From positions 11,247,376 through 11,311,375 of the forward strand of contig OZ023274.1 of the NCBI GenBank assembly GCA_964007475.1: a stretch of 64,000 nt of DNA, in the 5' to 3' direction. The position numbers and the translations under genes were made by a program. Of this stretch, positions 28,335 to 38,793 are shown piece after piece. The DNA is from Hybos culiciformis (Eukaryota; Arthropoda; Insecta; Diptera; Hybotidae). A model generated the notes under the pieces. It was given only the letters and a program-made list of their open reading frames with translations, was not told the origin of the DNA and searched no databases. Each line of letters begins with the position of its first letter. The stretch's first letter is position 1.

Positions 28335-31300
28335 CTAAGGTCTATTAAGATCGCCAAGTTCTTTATATTGCTGGATACTACCGTCTTCAAAATTTGATTG
28401 GAATTTCGAACTTTGGGCCTCGGCTTGTTTTAATTTTTCTTCTGCTATTTTCTTCTTTTGTTGTTCCTCCAATTCCAATTGTTTATTCAAACTTTCTTCT
28501 TTTTTTGATTTCCGGATTTTATCACGTAATCGATTCCCTAATTTGGATGTAGCCATAACTTTACTAACTTTTGAGCTTCGCAACCATCTGGAACCCCAAG
28601 ATACTTCTCCCTGGTTAAAATAAGGAAAAGGAATATTTTTGATGTTGTATTTTTTTTAAATTTCTAACAAAAAATTAGTCAAAAATAAATAATAATGAAT
28701 AATGTAACACATTTTGTCAGCACTTCGTTAATTGAATAAAATTTCTTTTATTTTAATGCTAGTCAAAATTTTATTCCAAGCTTTAAAAAACCATACAAGA
28801 TCACAGGAGATTGAAACAAATAAAAATATATTATACAATTATAAATATAAGTAGACGTCTGTACTTGTGCATTATGCATATATAAATACTTTCGTATCAT
28901 AGTATAAGTATAAATGTTTACCCTTCGAATCCGAATAAATAAAATGTCCGAATATACAAGAAATCTTTCTTGACTGTTTTTTTTTTTTTTTCAACAAACA
29001 AAATTATATAAATAAAAAAAAAATACCAATCATGACATGAAGTTTTAAAATTACGAATAGAATTAATTAAATTAAATAATCAATAACTACTTTATATAAA
29101 AATTATATTATTAAGAACATACTTCTTCATTTTTCTTTTGAGGCTCCTCATCACTTGAATCTATTTCAAAGATATTTTCACCTGTATTTTTTAGCAATTT
29201 TTTATTTTGTGGTGAGTTCTTATCTTCCAAATCATATTTGGATGATTTCTTCTTTTTTTTCTTAATTTTTTTTATTTTTACCTCTGATGATTTATTTTTC
29301 TCAAGGGCCAATTCAATGTCTTCATCACAGCCATCACCACCTAATGATATTACATCTTCATTTGGATCATTACTTTCATAATTTTTTTCAGATGTTAATC
29401 TTTTATCGTCATCACTCTCATTTTGTTGACTTATATCTTCATTCTCATCACTCTGAGAATTTTCTGATTTTTCATCATTAGACTTGTAATCGTTAGAAAA
29501 ATTTTTTTCCTTTGACTGATGTTGACTAGAATCATTTGAATTTTCGTCTTGATTGTTACTTTTTAATTCATCAGTGCAATCGTTGGGATCTGATTTCGCT
29601 TCAGAAGAATTAATTTCTTCCTTAGATATATTTTGATTTGCATCAAGGTCTTTACTAGTTGACATTCTGCTGTTATCTTCATTAACCGAACCCTCAGATT
29701 CTTCAGAAGATTTTTGAGATTTTTTCGTATTTGATTGTTCGGATCTCTTTTCATCTTCATCATTTGATGACGTTTCTGTTTCTCTGTTTTCATAACGTTC
29801 AAATTTTTCACTTTCTGATTTACGTAATCTGTTATCAGATATTTCTTTAACGTCACTACCATTTTTTCCTACATCTAATGCGGGACCATCATTTTTTATG
29901 TTCTCTGCATCATTTGTTGATACCAATTTTTCATCTGAATTCCTTTGACGTTGCTCCACAGTTTTATTTTCGGCTAAAATGAGAAAAACTATTAATACCT
30001 TAATTAAATTTACGATTTTCAAATGATTTTTACCTTCGCCATCATTATATTCCCCTTCGGAATTTCCACTGCTTTTATCGGAAGCTCTAGATTTTTGAAG
30101 TTCATTTGATTCTTTTGATTGGTTATTATCCTCATCAGCTTCTGAGCTAGATTTGTTATTAGCATTTTTTCCTTCCTTATCGTTTTCCTCATTATCGCTG
30201 GAATCACTAATACATAATATTTCTGGACTCGGTATTATAGGTAAGACATCTGGAGATGGAGATTTTTCTCTAGGTGGCTCTTTAGGTTTGATTGTTAAGT
30301 TTTCTTCTTTAGCAGGCTTATTATATTCATTAGTTATTGCTGAGCTAGATTTTGGTTCAACATTTTCTTCTTCATTTTTTTCTTCCGAATGTTTTCGAAA
30401 ATTTCGTTTCAATTTTATTCGCTTTTTTACACCATCTTTATCATTAGCAGAGGACTCAGTATTTTTAGCAAAATCATTTTTTTCTTTTGAGTTCAATACA
30501 GGTTGAGGTTTAGTTATAATTTTTGTAGGAACCACTTTCTTCTTGCTCTCTTTAACTTTAGGAGGCTCTAGGAAATTATCTTTTTTAGTTTTTTTACTAG
30601 CAATCATGTTTTCCGATTCATCGGAATCAACTTCAATTTTTGCTATAGGTTCAAGTGCTAATTGCGATCTTATAGCACGTGCCCTGGCTTGAAGTTCCAA
30701 CAGTTCTAAAACACTAATTTCTGTTCCTGCAAATAAGATAAAAAAAATTTTTTCACATGTTTAGAAAGCATATTCTAGTGAAGAATTAACCTCATAATAT
30801 TTTCTATTCGGATTTAAGCCCAAATATTTATTTTTATTTATAATTTTGAGCTTCTGTACTTTTTTAAATTACCTCTCAAAATTATGACCAAAGAAACAAC
30901 CATGCGTAGGGTGCAGTTTAGTTGGGTTTAATTAATAAATTTATACATTTTTTAATATTATTTTAATTATTTATTAAAATCTATAAATCTGTGATACAGA
31001 ATTCAAAATTTTTTATAAATTTTCGAAATTATTTAAGAATTTTTCCCAAAATTTTATATAATATTTAAAATAAAAAAGGTAAAACCAGAGATTACTATTT
31101 ACCATTTTCGTCAAAAGTTTTTTCTCCATCCTTACTTGCTTCTCCAATTTTTGATTTTTTAATAGCTGAAACAAAAAATTAATAACATGGATGAAAAAGT
31201 GAATAACTGCCCAAAAAATTGTAGTTGCATATGTGATTTAATTGATTGTTCTAAAGGTATTGAACCACAAGAAAAAAAACCTGCTGATGACACATCCGAG

Positions 31301-34300
31301 GGATATTATCTAACTTGCATTGAAGTGGATGACAAAACAGTTGAACATTATGAAAATGAAATTAAGAGGCTTAAAAAATGTATTCAGAAAGCTGAAAAGT
31401 TTGTTAATGCTCCAGCAAAAAAAAAATGTGTAAAAAAAAAATATTATCAATTTGGTTTGTTAGCAAAATTAACAACTTCTACTACGGATATTGATATGAA
31501 TTGCCTAATAAAATTTGGTTTTCGAACTTTTGTTATCCAAACTATTTTTTATAGCCCTGATCAACTTGAGCAGATCGTTTTAAAAATGAACACTGCATTG
31601 GGTAAATATAAAAATTTCTCATATCCTAAACTAAAAACCACACCGAAAAATTAATTGAAAATTCCACGTTAACATTTGTAGTCTTTTTTTTTTAGCAAAC
31701 TTCGAAATGGATAATAAGTATGATACGCCTATTGGATTAGCAGTAGAAATTCAAGGAGATATTCCAAGATTGGGTCGAATTCGAAATAATGCTGTTGAGA
31801 GCTTAGAAATTGGTAAAGTTTTGACATTAACAATAAATGAAGAATATCGGTACATATCTCAAAAAGATATTTTATATGTGTTTAATTTATGGCGTTATAT
31901 GAAATTATTAAAAATAAATGATTATATAAAAATATCAAATACCACTAATAAAACATGTATTGAATTAAGAGTTATGAAAGTTTTAAGCCCAAATGTAACA
32001 GTTTGTGTTGAAAGTGGCGGAGAAATTGAATCTTTTATGATTATCAAAATACCTTATGAAGTTAATTATGAGTTAAGTGAATTTGATTGTGATGATATCC
32101 AATTTGCAATTCAAAATAATGCTCATTTTCTAATTATTCCAAATATAAAATCATTTGAAATTGTAGCAAAAATGAAAGAGTTTTGTATAAACAGATTTTC
32201 TAGAAAATTCGAAATCATTGGAAAAATTAATTTATTAGAATTATATAATAAACGATGTTTAATATGCGATATTTTAAAAGAAGTATATGCAATTTGGGTA
32301 GACGATTATCTTGTAAGAGCTGAAAGTGGTAAGATTTCTTATAAGTTATTAGTTTAAAATTATTATTCAGTTCCACAAATATTTTTAAGTTTATTTTAGT
32401 TCTATTTTTGTCTAATTCTGTAACGTCCACTAATACTAATTCCGTTGTTGAACTTAAATTTGCCTTACACCGATTTTATTTTAGGAAGATTTTTTTTCAA
32501 CTCTTTATCATTGAATTTAAATAAAATGGCACATCAAATGGATAAACCTTTAATAGCAACAATACCAATTAAAACCCGAGCTGATTTTCATAAACTTGAA
32601 AGTTCAATAATTTTACATGAATTAGATTCGTTTTTAATTGAGAAAAGTGAATTAACTAGTACATATCCAATAATAGTTAAAAGTTTAATGCCTTTACCAA
32701 AACATTCTGATGATTTGGATTTACAATTTTCAAAAACAACACCAGATGATCTATATAATTGTTTATGTTATACAATAAATGCAACAAAATGTAATGGAAT
32801 TGTGTTAGCATTCAATAGTGAAACAGCTGATTCGCTTTCAAATCTTAACAGATACGAAATATACTGCCCTGTCATAGCTGTTGTTTATGAAAGGCATTTA
32901 GCTCTAAATTTGAATATTAGACGAAACATGAAAACAGTTATTTATCAACCAAGTATAGCAGATAATTCTGAAAATGAAAGTATAAAATATGGTTTAAAAT
33001 TTGGACGTGACACGAAAATATTAACAATTGGTGATTTTGTTTTGACATTTTGGGAGACAATTGTACATAATATTAAAACTAAAAAATTAAGAGCATTATA
33101 TATGCCAGAAAATAAAATTTATATAAAGCAAAATCTTGTAAATGCACATAATTTGGAAGATTTTTGATTAACATTTTCTGTAAATTCTAAATATCTATTG
33201 TAAATCTGTAGAAATAACATAAATAAAATTCTTGTTCGTTAAATTTAGGTTTTGACTTCAATTAATTAACTTTATTTTTAGAAATGGAATAAAAAAAAAA
33301 ATTGTCATCTAGTTAAATGTGTGACATACACACACGCTTAAAATGAAATCTCACTTTTTTTTAATACAAATCAGTCGAAGTTAACTCACCATTTTTCTTT
33401 TTTGATTTTTTCGTTCCGGTATCACTGTCTGATGAAATTTCCTCAAGTGATATATGTTCTAAAAATCAGAAAAAAAATCAAATAAATAAACTGCTTTGAA
33501 AATTAATAACATTTTACAATTAGGTACTTCTTTCTTTATAGCCATTAGCATTCCAATTTTAAGATAGGTTTTATAACATTTTCCGCTTTTACTATATTAA
33601 TATTATATTGACGATAATAATTAATTTTGTAACTCGCGTTGGTTAGAAGCCCAATTCATCGGGAAATAATTAGGATTAAATGATGGAATTTTCAAAATAT
33701 AAGAGATTATTAAAATAGTTTCATTTAATAGAAATAGATAAATGTAGTTAGGTAGGTAGACCAGCCTACACTCAGTTTACATCCTAAAATTAACGTATCG
33801 AAAATTTTCTGCTTCTGAAGAATATTGTAATATGTATTATAAAAAATAAATATTGAAATATAACAAGTTTTCTAAACATTGTTTAATTCATTTTAATATT
33901 GCCTCAGACTACGATTAGTTGAGATGCCGACGACTAAATTTCTTTAATAACTTTTTAACAGCCCTCGTAATTTTGTTCTATATGTACCTAAACTTTTAAG
34001 GTACCTAGGAACATATTATATATTTACTAACGAATTTTAAGTAAAAAATTTAAAGTTTCGATAGATGGGTATCTAGGTTGGTAGAAAGGTTAGGTGCCTA
34101 ACTTACTGACTGATACTGCCATATTAAACATTTGTACAATCCAATGTACCTAAATTACAAAAAAAAACAGAAACAAAATTAATTGAACCTTCTATGTTTT
34201 GAACGTCCGAATCTGATGATTCTGTGTCACTGGGACATTCGGTGGCATTAATTATTGATCTTAAACGTTTCGTTGAAATTCCAAGTAATTCTTCTAAGCA

Positions 34301-34581
34301 AAGCATTTGAATTTCTTCGATAGAAGTATTCTAAAAAAAAAAATTAAAATTTAGGTTTTTAATTAACAAAAATTTTACACAACAAACAAATTTTATACTT
34401 TGAGAAATTCAGGTGCCAAATTTTTGATTGTCTTCATTTTCAGAGAAGAAAATATCTGCTTGTTAAGCTCAACTTTGTCACCAATATAATATTCCAATGA
34501 ATGTAAATTTTCATGACTATTTTCAATCTTAAATTTTTGGATTTCACCAGATTTCTTCTTTTTGGAATTTTTTAAACTCAT
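28335..34581 (-). CDS. CAAP1: CAAP1-family protein (caspase activity and apoptosis inhibitor 1), 7 exons
   Basis: Inferred exons, minus strand order: 34581-34399, 34330-34189, 33458-33390, 31165-31103, 30726-30034, 29973-29123, 28610-28335. Every junction is GT-AG and the phases (0,1,1,1,1,0) match, giving 2277 nt and 758 residues. Exons 1-2 hold the CAAP1 domain: LEYYIGDKVELNKQIF, then FLK, then EEIQMLCLEELLGISTKR, matching the family pattern of a helix pair ending in a KR-type motif. Exon 5 opens with LELLELQARARAIRSQL, which corresponds to the LELLELxMRARAIKAL tail of vertebrate CAAP1. Exons 5-6 then add about 500 residues of Ser/Asp/Glu/Lys-rich, probably disordered sequence absent from vertebrate CAAP1. 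This includes EILCISDSSD, which looks like a SUMO-interacting motif. Exon 7 adds a basic coiled-coil-like C-terminus beginning GEVSWGSRWLRSSKV. The family is described as modulating caspase-dependent apoptosis; the role here is inferred. An ATG follows stop-rich sequence at 34581. Confidence 0.88.
31187..33167 (+). CDS. Diverged pyruvate-kinase-like protein (probable pseudoenzyme), nested antisense in CAAP1 intron 3
   Basis: Inferred exons 31187-31601, 31696-32328 and 32485-33167. Both introns (94 and 156 nt) are GT-AG, phase 1, and keep one frame of 576 residues. Residues ~86-139 align with the N-terminal barrel strand region, ~154-250 with the B domain, ~270-350 with the rest of the barrel, and ~351-560 with the C-terminal effector domain. 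AVEIQGDIPRLGRI aligns gap-free with the family motif ALDTKGPEIRTGLI. IIGKINLLE aligns with the IISKIENHE motif, keeping the catalytic Lys (residue 315) but replacing the metal-binding Glu with Asn. The Arg-x-Asn-x-Ser of the family motif RxNFSHG is replaced by V116, Q118 and I120, so ordinary pyruvate kinase chemistry is unlikely. The N-terminus adds a Cys-rich segment (CPKNCSCICDLIDC). Insects such as Drosophila carry several diverged, mostly testis-expressed pyruvate kinase paralogs, so a similar role is a guess. The reading frame is intact, which argues for retained function. Confidence 0.8.
33222..33227 (+). promoter_or_regulatory. Polyadenylation signal of the pyruvate-kinase-like gene
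   Basis: AATAAA lies 55 nt after the TGA at 33165-33167, still inside CAAP1 intron 3 and upstream (in + sense) of CAAP1 exon 3 at 33390. The nested gene can therefore be complete within the intron. Confidence 0.5.
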
Positions 34582-35794
34582 TTTTATTAATTTTTTTAGT
34601 AAAATTTATTTAAAATTTAAAAGTTTTATTTTATTTATTTAATTCCAAACCAAAACCAAATTAAATTCATTCATGAAAATCAGTCCAAAGTGGGTTGGTT
34701 TTGTTTTTTTCTTACGTTTGTTGTTTACTATATTCTGCCGTCAACCAAACAGCAACAGCGATACTATCGCAAAATTATTAATCATGGGTTTTATGGACTT
34801 CGCTATGCGACACTATTGGCAAATATTGGCAGCAATAAATTGAAATCTATTATCTATTCTGGAGATAGTCTTAACTTAACATAAACGCCACGCTCCAGAC
34901 TGCTGCGAATTTTCAGCTTTATCTAATTTCATATATAATGCATGCATCATTATTTATAATTATGTGCCAAATATATCACATTATATTCCACATATGCACA
35001 TACAAATTTTCATGTTCGTTAAAGGATGTTTTTGAAGAAATGTTATGCACAAATGACGAATTTTCAATTGTTACTATGAATATTGCGTCTCCAGAGGCCA
35101 TATACGGATTACAAAATTCTTATTCGTGCATCCTCATGTGAATGCACTTGTACTGTTTAATCAGAATGTAAATAAAAATATAGATAGTGTTCATATTTTG
35201 GTTTTAATACAATTTCGGCGCTCGGCTGCTGCAAAATAAATATTCTGACTCTCATTAAAAAATATCCTAAACACCTAAGTAAGCACCAACTATTTCTTGC
35301 ATGTACTTGAATAATTGCTATTGATTCTTTGTTTTGCTTCCCTACACCTGTTCAATTACCCTTTTTTCTTAACTTAAAACTGTATGACCACCTACACATT
35401 TATTTTAAACGCCTAACCGCATTATCAGAGGTAAATAATATAAAAACGTTGAATTAAACTTGAAGTGACCAAAAAAACAAAAAAAAAAAACAATTCCAGA
35501 TGATAAAAAAGAAAGTCCAATCTTTAGGTTTCCAATCTATAGGCATTTTTAAGATTAATAAAATCAATTTTTTTTTTCTTATTATTCAACTTTTAAGACG
35601 TTATAGAATGAAACTTAAAATCTAATTTTTTCTGCTTATCCATAAATAAAAAATGTCAAATCTCAATATTTTTAACACATTTATTATCGATAAAAACAAA
35701 TATTTTAAGTGAATTTTTCTTTATTTATGTTTTTTCCCAAATTTTGACGAATTTAAAACAAAGGAATTTTTAATTTAAAATTTTTTTAATCATA
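34582..35794. other. Intergenic region between CAAP1 and ATP synthase subunit b
   Basis: The first 300 bp upstream of the CAAP1 ATG are less A/T-rich and likely carry its promoter, including the small palindrome gcgatactatcgc at 34758-34770. An open plus-strand stretch at about 35022-35141 ends in SYSCILM, a CaaX-like tail, but has no credible upstream exon. Confidence 0.45.
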
Positions 35795-35806
35795 TTTATT
35801 TTTATT
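35795..35806 (-). promoter_or_regulatory. Polyadenylation signals of ATP synthase subunit b
   Basis: Two adjacent minus-strand AATAAA hexamers (35801-35806 and 35795-35800) lie 41-52 nt beyond the TAA stop at 35847. Confidence 0.5.
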
Positions 35807-35846
35807 TGTGGAAATTATTTCGCTAAAGTTAGCTTTAAGATAAATT

Positions 35847-37348
35847 TTACTTTGCCCGTGAGGCTAGAGCACTAAGATCAGCAATACATTTATTTAATGT
35901 TTCCTTTTCTTGAGCAGGTGTTATCGATTTTAAAACATTCTCAACTACCCAATTAACTTGATGTTTTTGATTTAAACGCCTTTCAACATGACGACATTCA
36001 ACTTGGTAATCTAATCTTTTTTTAACCTAAAATAGACAATTTATTGATTCAAATTAAAATAAAAACAAATAAAACAAAAAAACCTCTTGATAAACATTCA
36101 TTGCTCGTTCACGGAATGCAGCTTCCAATTGAAGACCAACATTTTCTTTTTTGGCGTCAATTAGCAATGCAGCACCTTCAGCACGCCATTGTTCCTTCTT
36201 CTCATTTTCAATAGATTCTTCTAAATTTTTAATTTCAGTTTCACGACCTTGTTTCCACATTCCCTCGATGTTCTAAAATAGGAAATTATATTATTAATGT
36301 TGTTAAATAAATCTATAATTCATATATTACTGATTTTAATTAAAATCTCCACAATTATTTTTAACACACTATGTGGATTAAAACAATTCGGCTGATCTTT
36401 ATTACGAATTTAATTCTAATCAAACCAATGTTTGAGACAAATAATAGTTTATCAAGAAAAATTTGATGATTATTTGTATCATTCTCACTATTTTTAACAA
36501 ACTGAAATTTGCCTATCTAAATTTGTTTCAGTACCTATCATATGAAAAATATTTTAAAACAATATGCCTAGACACATTTTCGACACTAATTAGGCTTAAC
36601 CAAAATACGTTTCAATTCATATTGATCTAAGATGATGATGATACTAAAAACAAAAATCAAATACAAAAAGTTTATACGTACATCGATTTCTTTGTCGCAA
36701 TAAGCTGCAACTGATGGACCCAATTTCTTTACAGCAATAATAGCCATTATTGCTAAAGATAGCCCACTGTAATATTCATGTTCCATAACATAAATTTCTT
36801 TGGAGCACAAATATGTTAAGAGACCAACACCAAATGTATATGGTCCAGTTACACCAGTTTTTTTATAGAAAAATGTAAACCAATCTTCAGGTATAAATCC
36901 TAATCGAACTTTTGCTGGAAATTCGGGACGTTTCCGACGTTCAGGTTGACTACTGCTGCTGCCGCATACTGGAGCACATGCTGATGAACTGGGAGCAGCA
37001 AGTGTGGCTAAAGCTCCAACTGGCCTTTGAACTAAAATGAAATTTAAATTCTGACTTAGAAAAAATGTAACACAATTTTTTTAATTTTTGTAATTAAAAT
37101 TTGAAAAAATAAATAAAATAAAAATTAAAAAAAGTTTTTATTTAATCTTAATTATGTTTTGAGATAGAAATAAAAATAATTTAGTTTTTTTTTAACTTTT
37201 TTCCTAAATGTCACACAATCGATGATTACATAAACTCGAAAAAATCATAAAAAAAATTAATTCTTAAATTTATTTTATTTCAATTTTAACAATAGAATAA
37301 TATAAATTTTAATAAATTACCAGAAAGTAATGCAGCTCTGGATAACAT
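35847..37348 (-). CDS. ATPsynB: ATP synthase subunit b, mitochondrial (peripheral stalk)
   Basis: Inferred exons, minus strand: 37348-37321, 37031-36682, 36272-36084, 36026-35847. All junctions are GT-AG (introns of 289, 409 and 57 nt) and give 248 residues, the usual length for animal subunit b (ATP5PB). Residues 1 to ~45 form a Ser/Ala/Arg-rich mitochondrial targeting region starting [29 protein letters not shown] follows, then the hydrophobic segment [20 protein letters not shown] with [21 protein letters not shown], which anchors the protein in the inner membrane. The rest is a long charged helix ([20 protein letters not shown], then [20 protein letters not shown]), as expected for the stator stalk that binds OSCP and F1. 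The first exon carries only nine full codons. I see no defects. It is the nearest upstream neighbour of CAAP1 on the same strand, with 1.27 kb between the two coding regions, and is presumably transcribed separately. Confidence 0.93.
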
Positions 37349-37486
37349 TTTTATTTTCGACCTCAATTAATTAAAAAAAAAAAATATTTAAAAATTAAAT
37401 TTCTTTCCCGATGAACTTCACGGCCGACCCTTATAAAAAATCGTAAAAATCGAATAATTCACGCATACACAAAAATTTCATTTAGG

Positions 37487-37517
37487 AAAATGACGTTTGC
37501 TGCTGTGACGTCATTTT
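37487..37517. promoter_or_regulatory. CRE-like palindrome upstream of ATP synthase subunit b
   Basis: The octamer TGACGTCA (37506-37513) is the palindromic CREB/ATF consensus. It lies about 160 bp upstream of the subunit b ATG. It is also part of a larger inverted repeat: aaaatgacgt (37487-37496) and acgtcatttt (37508-37517) are perfect complements around 11 nt. Binding is inferred from the consensus only. Confidence 0.4.
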
Positions 37518-37937
37518 AATTAAAAAAAATTTAAAAGGTTTAGCTTAAAAGCCGCATTCGTCAAGGTTAAGTTAGAATGATAAGAAATTATTTAATTTTT
37601 AAATTTCATATTACTTTTTTCTTAAAGAATTAGTAAAAGTAGAATTAGTAAAAGTAGTAAAGCAGAAAAATATTCAATCTGAGTCAGGGAATATTTGAAA
37701 AAGATATTCTGTTTGTTGTTTGAAATTTTTTTAAAATATACAAAAAAAAACAACTCACTTTTCAAATTGAATTCTAAAAATTTCTAAACTTTCTAAACAA
37801 GAACTGAACACCACTAGTTGTTCTTTTCTCATGAATTTGCTGCCAAAGCAAACGTAATTATGGCTCTATTCTACCACTGACTTCTCTATATAAAAGACGA
37901 AACATCAAATTTGTCTATGTATTAAGGTCGAATAAGC

Positions 37938-37970
37938 TTTTCATACAAAAGTCAAATTTTTGTATGAAAA
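37938..37970. repeat. Short hairpin, 13-bp perfect stem
   Basis: ttttcatacaaaa (37938-37950) and ttttgtatgaaaa (37958-37970) are perfect complements around a 7-nt loop. Confidence 0.8.
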
Positions 37971-38084
37971 ATTTATTTTTATTTTTAAAAATCATTTTTT
38001 TTTATACGAAAAACAAGGATTATCCATTTGTCATGTAAGTATAAATTTTTATTAATATTTTTATAATTTTTCAGTAAAAAAAAA

Positions 38085-38136
38085 ATTGCCAAAAATATTA
38101 CGGAATATGCATAAAATCCGTAATATTTTTGGCAAT
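38085..38136. repeat. Hairpin with 20-bp perfect stem
   Basis: attgccaaaaatattacgga (38085-38104) is exactly complementary to 38117-38136, with a 12-nt loop (atatgcataaaa). The stem is shorter than a typical pre-miRNA but perfect; origin and role are unknown. Confidence 0.85.
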
Positions 38137-38247
38137 ACAAAAGAAGAGTGTTTTAAAACCGTTTTATAGGGGGGACCTCTGCTCAAAATTTTTTTTTTCT
38201 ACAGTGACGGAAAAAAAAAAGCGTGCAGTCGAAAAAAAAAAGATTGA

Positions 38248-38502
38248 ATGAAAAAAAATGAATTAAATTTGGACCATAAAAATATATTAGCCGAACTTGC
38301 AATTCAAAGTCTGCAAACAGAAATGTTTGAAATTGATTTTCAGGAAAGTTGCACTTGTGGCATGAAAGCTCAAGCGCTTTTACGTTACCTTTCTTCACCA
38401 CTTTGTAACATTATTTTAAAAAATTTTTGTAGAGATGCTACCGAAGGCTTTTATAATAAAAAAAAACAAACTAATTTAATAAAAAAAAACAAACTAATTT
38501 AA
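38248..38502 (+). CDS. Unidentified 84-codon ORF, possibly a small gene
   Basis: I do not recognise this protein. It begins MKKNELNLDHKNILAELAIQ, continues with a Cys-containing helical-looking core (SCTCGMKAQALLRYLSS then LCNIILKNFCRDATEGF) and ends in a low-complexity Lys/Asn tail. The first 70 residues have mixed composition unlike the poly-Lys/Phe ORFs of the desert, and the base composition is less A/T-skewed. An in-frame TGA directly precedes the ATG. The tail lies in a 22-24-bp tandem duplication (caaactaatttaat). It could be a lineage-specific gene, a lone exon, or chance. Confidence 0.3.
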   Translation: MKKNELNLDHKNILAELAIQSLQTEMFEIDFQESCTCGMKAQALLRYLSSPLCNIILKNFCRDATEGFYNKKKQTNLIKKNKLI

Positions 38503-38632
38503 TAAAACAAAAACAAATTAAGGAAAGAAAACCTCTTATTTTTAAAAATTAAAAAAAAATTAAAATTCAACATAATAATAAGTCGTGCAATTTTCTAAAT
38601 GGAAGTTCATTGTCCACATTTAGTCTTAACAT

Positions 38633-38793
38633 AATTGTGTCGATGTTTATCAAAACTCGTCAATTCCACTTTTCAAAAAAAATGAGTATAATACATCGTT
38701 GGATTCGTCTTCGAATGTGCTATCAGTTTTTGCTATTTTTAAATTTAAAAAAAAAAATGGAATAGACGCGGTTTGATAAACATCGACACAATT
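38633..38793. mobile_element. Small TIR element (161 bp)
   Basis: A perfect 22-bp inverted repeat bounds 38633-38654 and 38772-38793 (outer part aattgtgtcgatgtttatc). Pairing continues imperfectly for about 13 bp further in (actcgtcaattcc against ccgcgtctattcc). There is no coding capacity. It could be a MITE or a long hairpin RNA precursor. Confidence 0.6.

Noticed and set aside
29287..30506. Plus-strand ORFs and a second minus frame within 29.2-30.5 kb
   Set aside because: Shadows of the low-complexity CAAP1 exons 5 and 6.
31602..31654. Reading exon 1 of the pyruvate-kinase-like gene on to its TAA as a separate 155-residue protein
   Set aside because: A phase-1 GT donor at 31602 and acceptor at 31695 join it to the next frame at the position expected for the family.
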